In this document: piece by piece, positions 25,618 through 35,300 of the stretch
How the letters are laid out: every line of letters starts with the position of its first letter
How positions within the stretch are numbered: position 1 is the first letter of the stretch
Assembly (NCBI RefSeq): GCF_008935055.1
Contig: NZ_CP043028.1
Coordinates: 2,882,501 to 2,946,500 of the forward strand
Direction of reading: 5' to 3'
Source of the DNA: Pseudobutyrivibrio xylanivorans
Lineage (GTDB): Bacteria; Bacillota; Clostridia; Lachnospirales; Lachnospiraceae
Length of the DNA: 64,000 nucleotides
Position numbers and translations under genes: made by a program
The notes under the pieces: generated by a model
Told to the model about the DNA's origin: nothing
Seen by the model: the letters and a program-made list of their open reading frames with translations, nothing else
The model's database searches: none

Positions 25618-27111
25618 TTACAGCTTTCCATTCAACATAAACAATAGCTGCTTACTATTTTGAACACTCATGCTTGAATGAATTGCCTCTGAATATTTAC
25701 CGTATTCTCGCAATAGCTGACTTCTCTTGTTTTTTTCTGATGCCAGGACATCATTAGCAGTCAATATAACTTCTTTTGCCCCCGCTGCCATCGGCAGTTC
25801 TTCTTTTTGGAATTTTGCAAGTTCAAGCATGTCTTCATCGTTATAATAATACTCACGCAGACGAGCCATCTGATTTGCTCCATGTTTACTCCAACCCATC
25901 GCTTGCGTACTCATTCTACTAGATAACACATGATATACATGCCCTTCTGCCGAACAAGCCAACACTCCTTCATGTTTTCTTAAGCGATATTTAGCTGCCA
26001 TCCAATTTGAACTTATGTAATCAGCTGATGCCGATATTTTTGCAAGTATATTTTCTGAGGAAGTGTATTCTTTTAATCTATCAACCAGTTTTAGAAAATC
26101 AGCATTTGTTTTGCTTCTTATCGTTTTATATATTTCAATCCTTACATCATCTTTAGAATCCTTCATGTGTGAAATCATTCTAGAAACATGCTCTGATATA
26201 TGAAATTCATCTAATACAAATGTTACATTGGCTAAACCTCTATATCCAGTTTTTATCCATGCTCCTCCGTCAGCATTTATATATATTTTCTTTATTTTTT
26301 CTACATCATATGTTGCCTCTACATAATCAAAAACTTCCTTCCATAACTCTTTATTGTCCTGTTCATCTCCACGACAAAAATAGTGTGTTCCAACAAGTCT
26401 ATTTCGTTTACTTCTCGGTGCTTCAGGCTCTATTCCTTCAAATACGTAGATAATCTTATTAATAGAACCATTTAGCTTTCTGCCATAATCGTTGTACTCC
26501 AAATCACCACGCACATCCTTAAACTGGAGATGATAGTGATCCTCATCTGCATCTATATATAAATAATCCACTTCCTTTTTAATTTCGGGAATCTGGAAAT
26601 TCTTTGGGAATTTTGTTTTATGAAGCAGATTTTTTACAGTTGTTTTAGTAACCCCTTCAGGAATAGATGCTACCTCACCAGCCTTCCGATATGAAGTCTG
26701 AACAGCTTCACTATAAATGTTCGCCATAACGTCTTCTGTCATCTGCTGATTATCGCCTAGACCAATCAACTTATCTAACAGATAGCATAATTCTTCCTTC
26801 TCATCTGAATTAGTGTTCTTTGAAACGTATAGTGCTCTTGTAAAAGTAACTCTTCCAAGAGTTGTAAGAACCTGTCTCGCATCAGCTTTATGTTCAACAT
26901 TCCATAGGCGTTTTCTCTTTGGTAATTCCTTTAGAAGTATATCCATTTCCTGCAACACAGATTGAATAAATAATCGTCCTAACTCATCTGTTTCCTTCTT
27001 AGTTGCAATGACCAATTCAGCTAAAGACTGTGGATTCTTATAAAAATCAATCTTAGCATCATATAAATTTGTGATGAAAACATCTGCGAAATACTTTATA
27101 ATTTCTTCCAT
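25618..27111 (-). CDS. ISLre2-family transposase
   Basis: The product of about 497 residues matches the UPF0236/ISLre2 transposase family. Seen are the N-terminal KRLWNVEHKADARQVLTTLG, the central VDYLYIDADEDHYHLQ, INADGGAWIKTG and LDEFHISEHVSRM catalytic-core segments, and the C-terminal SSRMSTQAMGWSKHGANQMARLR. It appears intact and full length. The start is ATG 27111 with GGGAGGA 8 nt upstream, and this ribosome site is part of a 15-bp inverted repeat. It is not related to the IS1182-like transposase at 21305. Confidence 0.9.
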   Translation of the reverse strand: MEEIIKYFADVFITNLYDAKIDFYKNPQSLAELVIATKKETDELGRLFIQSVLQEMDILLKELPKRKRLWNVEHKADARQVLTTLGRVTFTRALYVSKNTNSDEKEELCYLLDKLIGLGDNQQMTEDVMANIYSEAVQTSYRKAGEVASIPEGVTKTTVKNLLHKTKFPKNFQIPEIKKEVDYLYIDADEDHYHLQFKDVRGDLEYNDYGRKLNGSINKIIYVFEGIEPEAPRSKRNRLVGTHYFCRGDEQDNKELWKEVFDYVEATYDVEKIKKIYINADGGAWIKTGYRGLANVTFVLDEFHISEHVSRMISHMKDSKDDVRIEIYKTIRSKTNADFLKLVDRLKEYTSSENILAKISASADYISSNWMAAKYRLRKHEGVLACSAEGHVYHVLSSRMSTQAMGWSKHGANQMARLREYYYNDEDMLELAKFQKEELPMAAGAKEVILTANDVLASEKNKRSQLLREYGKYSEAIHSSMSVQNSKQLLFMLNGKL

Positions 27112-27183
27112 AAAAAGAACATCCTCCCTTGTTTTATTGTTTTCGCAAATCAATAATTTATCACAAAAGAGGATGTTCTTTTT
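27112..27183 (-). promoter_or_regulatory. 15-bp inverted repeat that can hide the ISLre2 transposase ribosome site
   Basis: AAAAAGAACATCCTC (27112-27126) and GAGGATGTTCTTTTT (27169-27183) are perfect complements. The arm next to the gene carries the GAGGA part of its ribosome site and the other arm lies at the element's end. Transcripts coming in from outside would fold the start shut, while one starting between the arms would not. Confidence 0.65.
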
Positions 27184-27250
27184 TTATTTGTTTAATTTTC
27201 CGATAAAAATTTTACTCTAGCCAAAGTCAATCGATTAACCAAAGCGTAGC

Positions 27251-27411
27251 CATAAACTAAGCCACAAGTAACTATCAATCCCTCTTGTAGGTATCAAGCT
27301 CTTTGGTTTCTCAGTGAGACATGTAGTCGAACAGAGAAACCTAAGGCTTGTAGCCGTAACAAGAGTCTTAATACCTAGGATTGAGAGTGTAACTTGCGAC
27401 GTAAATTTATG
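27251..27411 (+). repeat. Structured repeat family, copy 2 (two or three nested modules)
   Basis: The core 27282-27365 has stem CTCTTG/CAAGAG, then GGTATCAAGC opposite GCTTGTAGCC-GTAAC, upper stem GGTTTCT/AGAAACC and the loop GAGACATGTAGTCGAAC. Around it a second shell (27265-27396) pairs CAAGT and CAATCC with GGATTG and ACTTG, with ACT/AGT in the 3-bp block and GTAAC on the 3' side. A possible third shell uses CATAAA (27251-27256) and TTTATG (27406-27411). It lies between the ISLre2 element and the chemotaxis receptor stop. Confidence 0.7.
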
Positions 27412-27413
27412 AC

Positions 27414-27445
27414 TTCTTGATTTTCTGAGGAAAATCAAAAACCTA
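27414..27445 (-). terminator. Hairpin at the end of the chemotaxis receptor gene
   Basis: A perfect GATTTTC/GAAAATC stem with a 4-nt loop starts a few bases after the TAG stop. The block matches 17951-17983 downstream of the surface-protein gene over most of its length. A clear T run after the stem is missing, so activity is uncertain. Confidence 0.5.
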
Positions 27446-29299
27446 TACTATCTCGAATTTCTGAGTTGATGCATTGAGCTGCTTTGTAACTTCATTGTTT
27501 TGATCCATAGCCTCTGTAATGCCTTGGATTTCCCCAACAATCTCAGTTGCTGAAGCTGCACTCATTCCAATCGCACTTGAGCTTTCCTGTACAGAACTTG
27601 AAATGCTCTCAATTCTGTCAGCCATCTCATTCATTACAAAATTGAGATTATCAGCCTTCTCAGAGAAGGTTCCAAGCATCTCCTCTATCATTGTAGCAGT
27701 GTTCTCATACTTAACACCAGTGTCAACAAAGGCATCGTAGTCAGCCAATACATTTTCATTAATGAAGTCAATAACCTGAATAGCGTTATCCGAAAGGGAC
27801 TTAACTGCAGCAGTAACCTTAGAAGAAATCTCCTGAATGTTACCAGCTGTATCGCGGGAATTTGCTGCAAGAGCACTAATCTCATCTGCAACTACAGCGA
27901 AGCCCTTACCAGCTTCACCTGCACGAGCGGCCTCGATTGAAGCATTAAGCGCAAGAAGATTTGTCTGGCTGGCAATATCAAGAATTTCATTTGTAAGGTC
28001 GCCAATCTGATTAACCTGTTCAGATTCCTTAACAGAAACTTCAAGAACCTTCGACAGCTCTTCCATCTTCTTTCCAGTATTATCTTTCTTACTGTTGGCT
28101 TCCTTCTTAATTGAATCAGCCGCATCTTTGATTTCATTAGCCTTTTCAGCACCTGCTTTAGCCTCTGCGTCAATTGCATTTGTTGCCTCTCGAACCTGAA
28201 GAACCTTATCATTCAAATCCTCTGCTGTTGCAGATACACTTTCCATAGATGCTGCCAGCTCTTCCATTGCTGCAGATGTATTTGTTACATTATCACTAGC
28301 ACTTTGGATCTTTACAATAACACTATCTGCAGATGATGTAAGAACTGTTGCTCCATCCTTAACATCTCTGATTACACCCTGCAATGTTCCTAAGAACTGA
28401 TTGATACAATCAGATATAAGTGCAAGCTCTGTTTTTGTTTTTGTGTTTATTCGGGCAGTTAAATCGCCCTTGCCCTTATTGATATTATTAATGATAGCTT
28501 GTAATTCATATGAAATACCAAGTATAGTCTTATTAATTCTAACAAATGAAAGTACAAAGCTAAGTATAATCAAGACAACAACCATCGCCATGACTATATA
28601 TCCCTTTACAGAAACCTGGGCAATGTACCTATCCAAATAAGCGCTAAAGCCCACGCTTAGAGAATTAATTCCCTCATCAATAGCATCTAAAGCATCATAT
28701 GTTGCAACAAGGCCTGTTCCGTAATCACCAGTTACACAGCCAATTGCTCCCGTAAAATCACCTGATATGATAAAGTTTTCCACAGCACCAGCTGCAGCAA
28801 CTAATGCCTCTGCGCTAGCTCTGAGATTATCAACTCTCTCCTGCCCATCTGGTAGGTTTCCAACCAGTATACTAGCATCCAAATAATCAAGATGAGAGCC
28901 AATATCATTCATATAACCTTCCATCTCCGCAAATTCTTCAGCTGGCATTTCCTTGCCTGCCTCAAGTTGTCCTAATGTACGATTAATTTCAGCTGAAATA
29001 TGAACTACATCTTGACGTAATGCAGCCGATTCCTGTGCGCAAATAAGTTCCTTTTCACTTGCTACTAAAGCCTGTGACTTTACGCTTTGCATAGCTGAGT
29101 TGGAAATCACTGCATATATTATAAATGCCGCAAGTATAGCAACATTTACAATTATGTTTTGAAAAGAAATTGATTGGAAAAAGTTGCCTTTATTATTTTC
29201 AACAACCTTTCCAACAGCTTTAAGATTTTCCTTTTGCTCAGCTGTAAGATTTTTATCAAGCCTCTGTTTTATTTTCTCTTGCCTTTCTTCTGTTTCCAT
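27443..29299 (-). CDS. Methyl-accepting chemotaxis protein
   Basis: This 618-residue transmembrane receptor controls CheA/CheW and flagellar motion. Membrane helices at about residues 43-65 and 235-256 bracket an extracellular helical domain of about 165 residues (four-helix-bundle type). A HAMP region and a long cytoplasmic coiled coil with the conserved hairpin tip ([26 protein letters not shown] ... [15 protein letters not shown]) follow. The N-terminus is an unusually charged cytoplasmic helix of about 40 residues ([16 protein letters not shown]). No other chemotaxis genes are in the window, so it is an orphan receptor. The ligand is unknown. Confidence 0.93.
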   Translation of the reverse strand: METEERQEKIKQRLDKNLTAEQKENLKAVGKVVENNKGNFFQSISFQNIIVNVAILAAFIIYAVISNSAMQSVKSQALVASEKELICAQESAALRQDVVHISAEINRTLGQLEAGKEMPAEEFAEMEGYMNDIGSHLDYLDASILVGNLPDGQERVDNLRASAEALVAAAGAVENFIISGDFTGAIGCVTGDYGTGLVATYDALDAIDEGINSLSVGFSAYLDRYIAQVSVKGYIVMAMVVVLIILSFVLSFVRINKTILGISYELQAIINNINKGKGDLTARINTKTKTELALISDCINQFLGTLQGVIRDVKDGATVLTSSADSVIVKIQSASDNVTNTSAAMEELAASMESVSATAEDLNDKVLQVREATNAIDAEAKAGAEKANEIKDAADSIKKEANSKKDNTGKKMEELSKVLEVSVKESEQVNQIGDLTNEILDIASQTNLLALNASIEAARAGEAGKGFAVVADEISALAANSRDTAGNIQEISSKVTAAVKSLSDNAIQVIDFINENVLADYDAFVDTGVKYENTATMIEEMLGTFSEKADNLNFVMNEMADRIESISSSVQESSSAIGMSAASATEIVGEIQGITEAMDQNNEVTKQLNASTQKFEIV

Positions 29300-29618
29300 T
29301 GCGCACCCCCATTTAAATTAATGTTAATGCCTAATAATTCCGTTTAAAAAATTATATACCCATACGTTTTAATTGGTTAAGAGGTGTCACAAAAAATACA
29401 TATAATGTTTAAAAAATGTACAATTTCTATGGATTTTTATGAGATAAAACATTTGATTAATCTCATTTTAAAAACTAAAAAAGAGCTCTTGGATAAACCA
29501 AGAGCTCTAAAATACAATATAACAATGACAGTCGGGCTCATTTAAAGAAATCTCCTTTGGAGATTTGAGCCCTCCAGTACAATTTTGTGAAAGCTTTCAG
29601 CTTCCCCAAAAATGTAAT
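29300..29618. other. Intergenic region between the receptor gene and the GGGtGRT gene
   Basis: No gene is seen. The half next to the receptor gene is AT-rich and holds its promoter, with a TATAAT about 50-60 bp before the ATG. The other half holds the terminator at 29482-29508 and another hairpin at about 29534-29572 (GGGCTC, ATCTCC and their complements) just after the GGGtGRT stop. Confidence 0.5.
29482..29508 (-). terminator. Terminator of the NifU-like/GGGtGRT operon
   Basis: A perfect 11-bp stem (29482-29492 and 29498-29508) with a 5-nt loop is followed on the minus strand by six T. Confidence 0.88.
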
Positions 29619-30629
29619 TTAAAACTTACCAGCAGTAGCAGCTTCCTCAACTGATACGGCTACAGCAACTGTAGCACCTACCATTGGGTTGTTACCCATA
29701 CCGATAAGACCCATCATCTCAACGTGTGCAGGAACTGAAGATGAACCAGCGAACTGAGCATCTGAGTGCATACGTCCAAGAGTATCTGTCATACCGTATG
29801 AAGCAGGACCTGCTGCCATGTTATCTGGGTGAAGTGTACGTCCTGTACCACCGCCTGAAGCAACTGAGAAGTACTTCTTACCAAGGTCTACGCACTCCTT
29901 CTTGTATGTACCAGCTACTGGATGCTGGAAACGTGTAGGGTTTGTAGAGTTACCTGTGATAGAAACACCAACGTTCTCGTGGTGCATAATAGCAACACCT
30001 TCCTGAACATCATCAGCGCCATAGCACTTAACTGTTGCACGAAGACCATTTGAGTATGCCTTCTCAGAAACGATGTTAAGCTTTGCTTCCTTGTAATCGT
30101 ACTTTGTCTCAACAAATGTGAAACCATTGATACGAGAAATAATCTGTGCAGCATCCTTACCAAGACCGTTAAGGATAACACGAAGAGGCTTCTGACGAAC
30201 CTTGTTAGCCTTCTCAGCGATACCGATAGCGCCCTCAGCTGCAGCGAATGACTCGTGACCTGCGAGGAAGCAGAAGCACTCTGTCTCCTCCTCGAGGAGC
30301 ATCTTTCCAAGGTTACCATGTCCAAGACCTACCTTACGGTGATCAGCAACAGAACCTGGAATACAGAAAGCCTGAAGACCCTCTCCGATTGCAGCAGCTG
30401 CATCAGCAGCCTTACGGCAATCCTTCTTAATAGCGATTGCAGCACCTACAGTGTAAGCCCAGCAAGCGTTCTCGAAGCAGATAGGCTGAATCTTCTTTAC
30501 CTGCTCGTATACATCAAGACCTGCATCCTTTGTAATCTTCTCAGCTTCTTCGATTGAGCTGATACCATACTTATTAAGGACAGCATTGATCTGATCAATT
30601 CTTCTTTCGTATGATTCAAATAAAGCCAT
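29619..30629 (-). CDS. GGGtGRT family protein
   Basis: This 336-residue protein belongs to the family named for its conserved GGGTGRT motif, here in FSVASGGGTGRTLHPDN near residue 256. Other conserved stretches are CFCFLAGHESFAAAEGAIGIAEKANK and a glycine/alanine-rich C-terminus (MIGMGNNPMVGATVAVAVSVEEA-like). No activity is known to me for the family. It is always described beside an iron-sulfur scaffold homologue, as here, 22 bp downstream of that gene with its own AAAGGAG site. High GC and codon regularity suggest strong expression. Its role with iron-sulfur clusters or a metal cofactor is a guess from context. Confidence 0.8.
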   Translation of the reverse strand: MALFESYERRIDQINAVLNKYGISSIEEAEKITKDAGLDVYEQVKKIQPICFENACWAYTVGAAIAIKKDCRKAADAAAAIGEGLQAFCIPGSVADHRKVGLGHGNLGKMLLEEETECFCFLAGHESFAAAEGAIGIAEKANKVRQKPLRVILNGLGKDAAQIISRINGFTFVETKYDYKEAKLNIVSEKAYSNGLRATVKCYGADDVQEGVAIMHHENVGVSITGNSTNPTRFQHPVAGTYKKECVDLGKKYFSVASGGGTGRTLHPDNMAAGPASYGMTDTLGRMHSDAQFAGSSSVPAHVEMMGLIGMGNNPMVGATVAVAVSVEEAATAGKF

Positions 30630-30650
30630 TTTAGTTTCTCCTTTCCTATA

Positions 30651-31343
30651 TTATTCCTGACGTGGATCGATAATCTTAACAGCATCGTCAACACGACCGT
30701 ACTGGCCCTTTGCCTTCTCCCATGCTGTGTTAGGATCATCACCCTTCTTAATGAAGTCTGTCATCTTTCCAAGAGAAACAAACTGGTAACCGATAACTTC
30801 GTTATCAGCATCAAGTGCGATACCTGTTACATAGCCTTCAGCCATCTCAAGGTAACGAACACCCTTTTCCTTTGTTGCGTACATTGTACCAACCTGTGAA
30901 CGAAGACCCTTTCCAAGATCCTCAAGACCAGCACCAACTGCAAGTCCGTCATCAGAGAATGCAGACTGTGTACGTCCGTAAACGATCTGAAGGAAAAGCT
31001 CTCTCATAGCTGTGTTGATAGCATCACAAACAAGGTCTGTATTAAGAGCCTCAAGGATTGTCTTACCCTGAAGGATCTCTGCTGCCATAGCAGCTGAATG
31101 TGTCATACCTGAGCAACCAATTGTCTCAACAAGAGCTTCCTCAATAACACCATTCTTAACATTTAAAGATAATTTGCAGGCACCCTGCTGTGGAGCACAC
31201 CAGCCAACACCGTGTGTGAAACCGCTAATATCAGAAATCTGCTTAGCGTGTACCCATTTTCCCTCCTCAGGGATAGGAGCTGGTTCATGCTTTGCGCCCT
31301 TTGCTACAGGACACATGTTTTCTACTTCTTTTGTGTAAATCAT
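30651..31343 (-). CDS. NifU-like iron-sulfur scaffold homologue
   Basis: The product of about 230 residues has an IscU/NifU-N-type domain with a cysteine in VETIGCSGMTHSAAMAAEIL, others in GVGWCAPQQGACKL and DLVCDAIN, and an N-terminal CPVAKGA. It keeps scaffold-like features but is longer than IscU (about 130 residues) and has an extra C-terminal part (EMAEGYVTGIALD ... KKGDDPNTAWEKAKGQYG). The start at ATG 31343 has GGAG 8 nt upstream; the frame back to 31367 has no signal. It is the first gene of a two-gene operon with the GGGtGRT protein. It probably binds a cluster or metal for an unidentified enzyme. Confidence 0.8.
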   Translation of the reverse strand: MIYTKEVENMCPVAKGAKHEPAPIPEEGKWVHAKQISDISGFTHGVGWCAPQQGACKLSLNVKNGVIEEALVETIGCSGMTHSAAMAAEILQGKTILEALNTDLVCDAINTAMRELFLQIVYGRTQSAFSDDGLAVGAGLEDLGKGLRSQVGTMYATKEKGVRYLEMAEGYVTGIALDADNEVIGYQFVSLGKMTDFIKKGDDPNTAWEKAKGQYGRVDDAVKIIDPRQE

Positions 31344-31410
31344 TGTAGAACTCCTTTCTTCGTTCAATATGATACCATTATGTAAAATACTACATGAATG
31401 ACATATTTAT

Positions 31411-31431
31411 TAACGCGACATAAGCGCGTTA
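31411..31431. promoter_or_regulatory. Palindrome upstream of the NifU-like/GGGtGRT operon
   Basis: TAACGCG and CGCGTTA with a 7-bp spacer form a perfect inverted repeat 68 bp before the start codon, in an otherwise AT-rich stretch. It may be an operator for a dimeric regulator or an mRNA leader hairpin. The 310 bp between the two neighbouring genes otherwise hold only this and the terminator at 31521-31546. Confidence 0.45.
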
Positions 31432-31520
31432 TTGATAATATTTTCTCACTTTCCAAAGATTTAGTAAAGTACTCTTTTGCATTTTTGTTAAAAAAATACC
31501 AATTAAAAACATTAAAAAAA

Positions 31521-31546
31521 TCTGGAGCTGCGCCCGCAGCTCCAGA
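31521..31546 (-). terminator. Terminator downstream of the beta-helix protein gene
   Basis: A perfect 11-bp GC-rich stem (31521-31531 and 31536-31546) with a 4-nt loop is followed on the minus strand by seven T. It ends the topB/beta-helix transcript about 110 bp past the stop. Confidence 0.88.
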
Positions 31547-31654
31547 ATATGAGTAAAGAAGAAGAAAATGTCAATATAGCAACAGCTAATGTTATACATT
31601 ATTTTCCCCTTAAAACATGTATATCAAAACCTTTAGTATGTTATATTTATAGAA

Positions 31655-32323
31655 TTAATTTTTCTTAACTATGTTGTCCTGGCTCTTAAAAATACTATCT
31701 GCTTCAACAACTCCACGTACTGGTGAAAGTGGATAGATGTTAGAACGTGGACAAACTACTGTACCAGGATTAAGAACTGAGTTGCAACCAACCTCTACAT
31801 TATCTCCAAGCATAGCGCCAAACTTCTTTAATCCTGTTTCAATTTTCTCTCCATCCCTTGCTTTTACAACTACAAGAGTCTTATCACTCTTTACATTTGA
31901 AGTGATTGAGCCAGCACCCATGTGTGACTTGTAGCCAAGGACTGAATCGCCAACATAGTTGTAATGTGGAACCTGAACATTATTAAAAAGAACAACATTC
32001 TTAAGCTCTGTCGAATTTCCAACCACACAATTCTTACCAACGATAGCTGAACCTCTGACAAATGCACACTGTCTAACCTCAGCCCCCTCATCAATGATAA
32101 GTGGCCCATTTAAGTAGGCAGAGTCAAAAACTGTAGCTGACTTTGCAATCCAAACATCCTCACCACGCTTCTCAAACTTTTCAGGGTCAAGAGTTGGTCC
32201 TAGCTTCTTGATGAAATCTGAAATCTCAGGAAGAACTTCCCAAGGATATTCCTTTCCTTCAAACAAATCCTTTGCAATAGTTTCATCTAAATTATACATT
32301 GATTTAATTTTAGCCTGTTCCAT
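31655..32323 (-). CDS. Left-handed beta-helix (hexapeptide repeat) nucleotidyl/acyltransferase-like protein
   Basis: The product has about 222 residues. The first 60 are helical; from about residue 65 on there are hexapeptide-like turns (VFDSAYLNGPLIIDEGAEVRQCAFVRGSAIVGKN ... CSVLNPGTVVCPRS), as in the C-terminal half of GlmU-type enzymes and related UDP-GlcNAc pyrophosphorylase homologues. No uridylyltransferase domain is present, so it is either an acyltransferase or a sugar-nucleotide-binding protein. GGAGG, 5 nt before ATG 32323, lies within the last codons of topB, one base from its stop. That indicates tight coupling. Substrate is unknown. Confidence 0.7.
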   Translation of the reverse strand: MEQAKIKSMYNLDETIAKDLFEGKEYPWEVLPEISDFIKKLGPTLDPEKFEKRGEDVWIAKSATVFDSAYLNGPLIIDEGAEVRQCAFVRGSAIVGKNCVVGNSTELKNVVLFNNVQVPHYNYVGDSVLGYKSHMGAGSITSNVKSDKTLVVVKARDGEKIETGLKKFGAMLGDNVEVGCNSVLNPGTVVCPRSNIYPLSPVRGVVEADSIFKSQDNIVKKN

Positions 32324-32324
32324 A

Positions 32325-35300
32325 TTAACCTCCATAATTCTCAAATTCGAATTCTGTACGACAGTCATCATTTAGTTTTAATCTAGCATCAAAATATAAA
32401 CCTTTTTTGCTCAAAAATCCAGTTATCAAATCGGTTTTCTTTTCATTTATAAGCTTCTTGAACTGATCCTCAGGAATTTCGACTCCTGCCACCTTTCCTA
32501 AATAGAAAGGGCAGCTATCCTGATTATCTCTCACATTATTTTGGCATCTGTAGCCAAAGTGATTCTTCAGAATAGGCGAACCACACTTGGGGCACTTAAC
32601 ACCCTTCAGCTCAGTTTCCTTATCTTCAAAAACAAAGGTGATACCTGTTACCTTTCCATCTTCATCCTTGCTTAGGGCAAGCTTTGCATCAAATTTAGTG
32701 CCCTTCTTGGATTTGAAGCCTGAGATTGTATCAGTTATTCCACTTCCAAGAAGCTCTTTAATCTGAGCTTCCTTTAGTTTAACTCCGGCAATTTGACCAA
32801 TATTAAACTTGCAGGAATTTTCAGGATCATCCTTATTATAATTACTGCAGCCATAGCCAAATGGTGTAACAACGATTTTACCGCCACAAACAGGGCAGAC
32901 AACATCCTTTATCTCTTTTGCTTCAACATTATCGAAGTCAAAGCCAATTTCAGTCTTGCCAGTTTCCTCATTTTTCTTGAGAACGAGACAAGAATCAAAT
33001 TTCTTACCGGATTTTCCCTTGAAGCCTCGAATTGTTTTGGTGGCTCCATTTGTAAGAAGCTCTTTCACATCTGCGTCTGTTAGCTTCTTTGAAGCAATCT
33101 CTCCAATAACAAAACCGCACTTATCCTCTTTATTAAAATATTTCTCACAGGCAAATCCAAAATTCGTTTTGATAATTTTACTACCGCAATCCGGGCAACT
33201 TATATCAGGAACATAATTGGCCTCAACATTATCAAAATCGAAAACTACTTCTGTCCTGCCAGTCTCTTCGTTTTTCTTTAGTACTAAAACTGCATCGAAC
33301 TTCTTGCCAGTCTTCCCTTTAAATCCTCTTAATGTTTCAGATTTTCCTGCTGCTAAAATCTGTGTAGCTACCTGAGGAGAAATATTCTTTCCTGCAATAG
33401 TCTTTCCTAAATAAAACTTGCAGGAATTTTCATCTGAAGAACTATAATTTGCACAACCATATCCTGATGCTTTTACTACAATATCTCCACCACAATCTGG
33501 GCACTTGCAACCTTCAAGCTTAGTTGCTTCAATTCCATCAAAATCAAACGCAATTACAGTCTTACCGTCTTCATTCTTTTTAAGTCTGAGCTTCGCATCA
33601 AATCTCTGATTGTTTTTAGATTTAAATCCTGATATAACTTCCGTTACACCTTGTTCTAAAAGCTGCCTAAATGCATCTTCAGTAATTTTCTTTCCAGCGA
33701 CCTCACCAATTGAAAAATAACACTGATTTTCTTCCTGGAAACGATGCTCACACGCAAAACCATAGGAAGTAGCAAAAATCCTTCCACCACATGCTGGGCA
33801 CTTAAGACCTTCAATAAAATCAGTTGGTGTTTCAGAGAAATCAAATGATACATTGAAATCACCATCTTCATTTCTACCAAGCTTAAGAACAGACTTGAAA
33901 GGCTTACCAGATTTACTCTTGAAGCCTTCAATCAAATCAGTTTTACCTTCTGACACAAGTTTCCTAAACTGCTCCTCGGGAAGATCAACTCCGGCGATTT
34001 GTCCGACACTAAATCTGCATTTAATTTCATCGTTAGTATAGTTGCTACAGCCATATCCAAAGGATGTAGTAGTCAATTCGCCGCCACAGGCAGGACACTT
34101 AATTCCGAGAGGTTTCCTTGTAGCCAGTCCCTTGGAATCCTTTCCTGTAAACTGATTAATATTAAGAGCGATAGTCTTTGTTAAATCCTGCTCTATCATA
34201 TTTTTCGTCTCGCGACGAATATAATCTTCCAATTCTTTACGATAATCTAAAAATTCTACATTACCATTTATAATACCCTCAAGCCCCTTCTCCCAGTTGG
34301 CAGTTTGCTCTGGTTTCAATAAAGAAGGCGTTGTAAGAAGAACAACCTCATAAATCATCTCGCCAAGCTTTTCAGGGGTGATGACCTGAGTTTTATTATT
34401 CTGATTCAGATATCCAATTCTAACGAGCTTTTCAAGGATTTCTCCTCTAGTGGCAGAAGTTCCGATACCTGTAGTCTTAATCTGCTCTCTCAGCTCCTCA
34501 TCTTCAATGAGCTTTCCTGCATTTTCCATCGCCAGAATAAGTGAGCCTGATGTATAGCGTTTAGGTGGTGAAGTCTTTCCTTCTTTTAACTCAAAGCCAT
34601 TTACAGAAATTTCGTCTCCAATGTTTAATGATTCAACCAACTGAACATATTTTTCTTTTGAAAAATCATCCTCAGCTTCCTCACCATCATCCTCGCCATC
34701 AGAATTTTCAGCAGACTTTCCTTTAGGTATACCAGCGACTTCAAGATATCCTGGTTTAATTAATAGCTTCGCACCGGCAAAGAACTTTTCACCATTAACC
34801 TCCACTGTAAGCTTCGCATTTTTGTACTCAGCTGGAGGATAAAAAATCGAGAGAAATCTTCTTACAATAAGCTCGTATACCTTTTGTGAAAGAGGCGAAA
34901 GCCGGTCTATACCATTGCACTGACCAGTAGGAATGATTGCGTAATGATCAGTAACCTTACTATCGTCTGTATAAGAAGTCTTTTCAATCCCAACAAATCG
35001 CTGATTTCCAATTATATCCTTAACAAAAACTGCCGTAGGCGCAAAATTCTGCAGCCCATAGAGATTCTTGCGTATCTCCTTTGCAACAGCTGTTGTAAGT
35101 ACTCTGGCATCTGTACGAGGATATGTGGTATATTTCTTTTCATATAATTCCTGAATTACATCCAAAGTCTGTGCCGGGGAAATCTTAAAACGCTTAGAAC
35201 ACTCCGATTGAAGCTCAGCCAGGTTGAATAAAAGCGGAGCTTTCTTTTTTGAAATGCCACAATCCTTATCAAAAATCTTAGCAGCAGAATTAGTTAATTC

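Larger units (their letters stand above)
25301..27181 (-). mobile_element. ISLre2-family insertion sequence
   Basis: The element of about 1.88 kb carries an ISLre2 transposase. Its two ends read inward as AAAGACTATCC ... TTTTGTGA ... GATTTGTG (left) and AAAGAACATCC ... TTTTGTGA ... GATTTGCG (right, minus strand), forming imperfect inverted repeats of about 40 bp. Exact boundaries are uncertain by several bases and I see no clear target duplication. It lies between the aldolase promoter and the chemotaxis receptor gene. About 300 bp of noncoding, structured DNA lies between the transposase stop and the left end. Confidence 0.7.

Noticed and set aside
27443..29299. Short plus- and minus-strand frames inside the chemotaxis receptor gene
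   Set aside because: They arise from the repetitive coiled-coil codons of the true frame.
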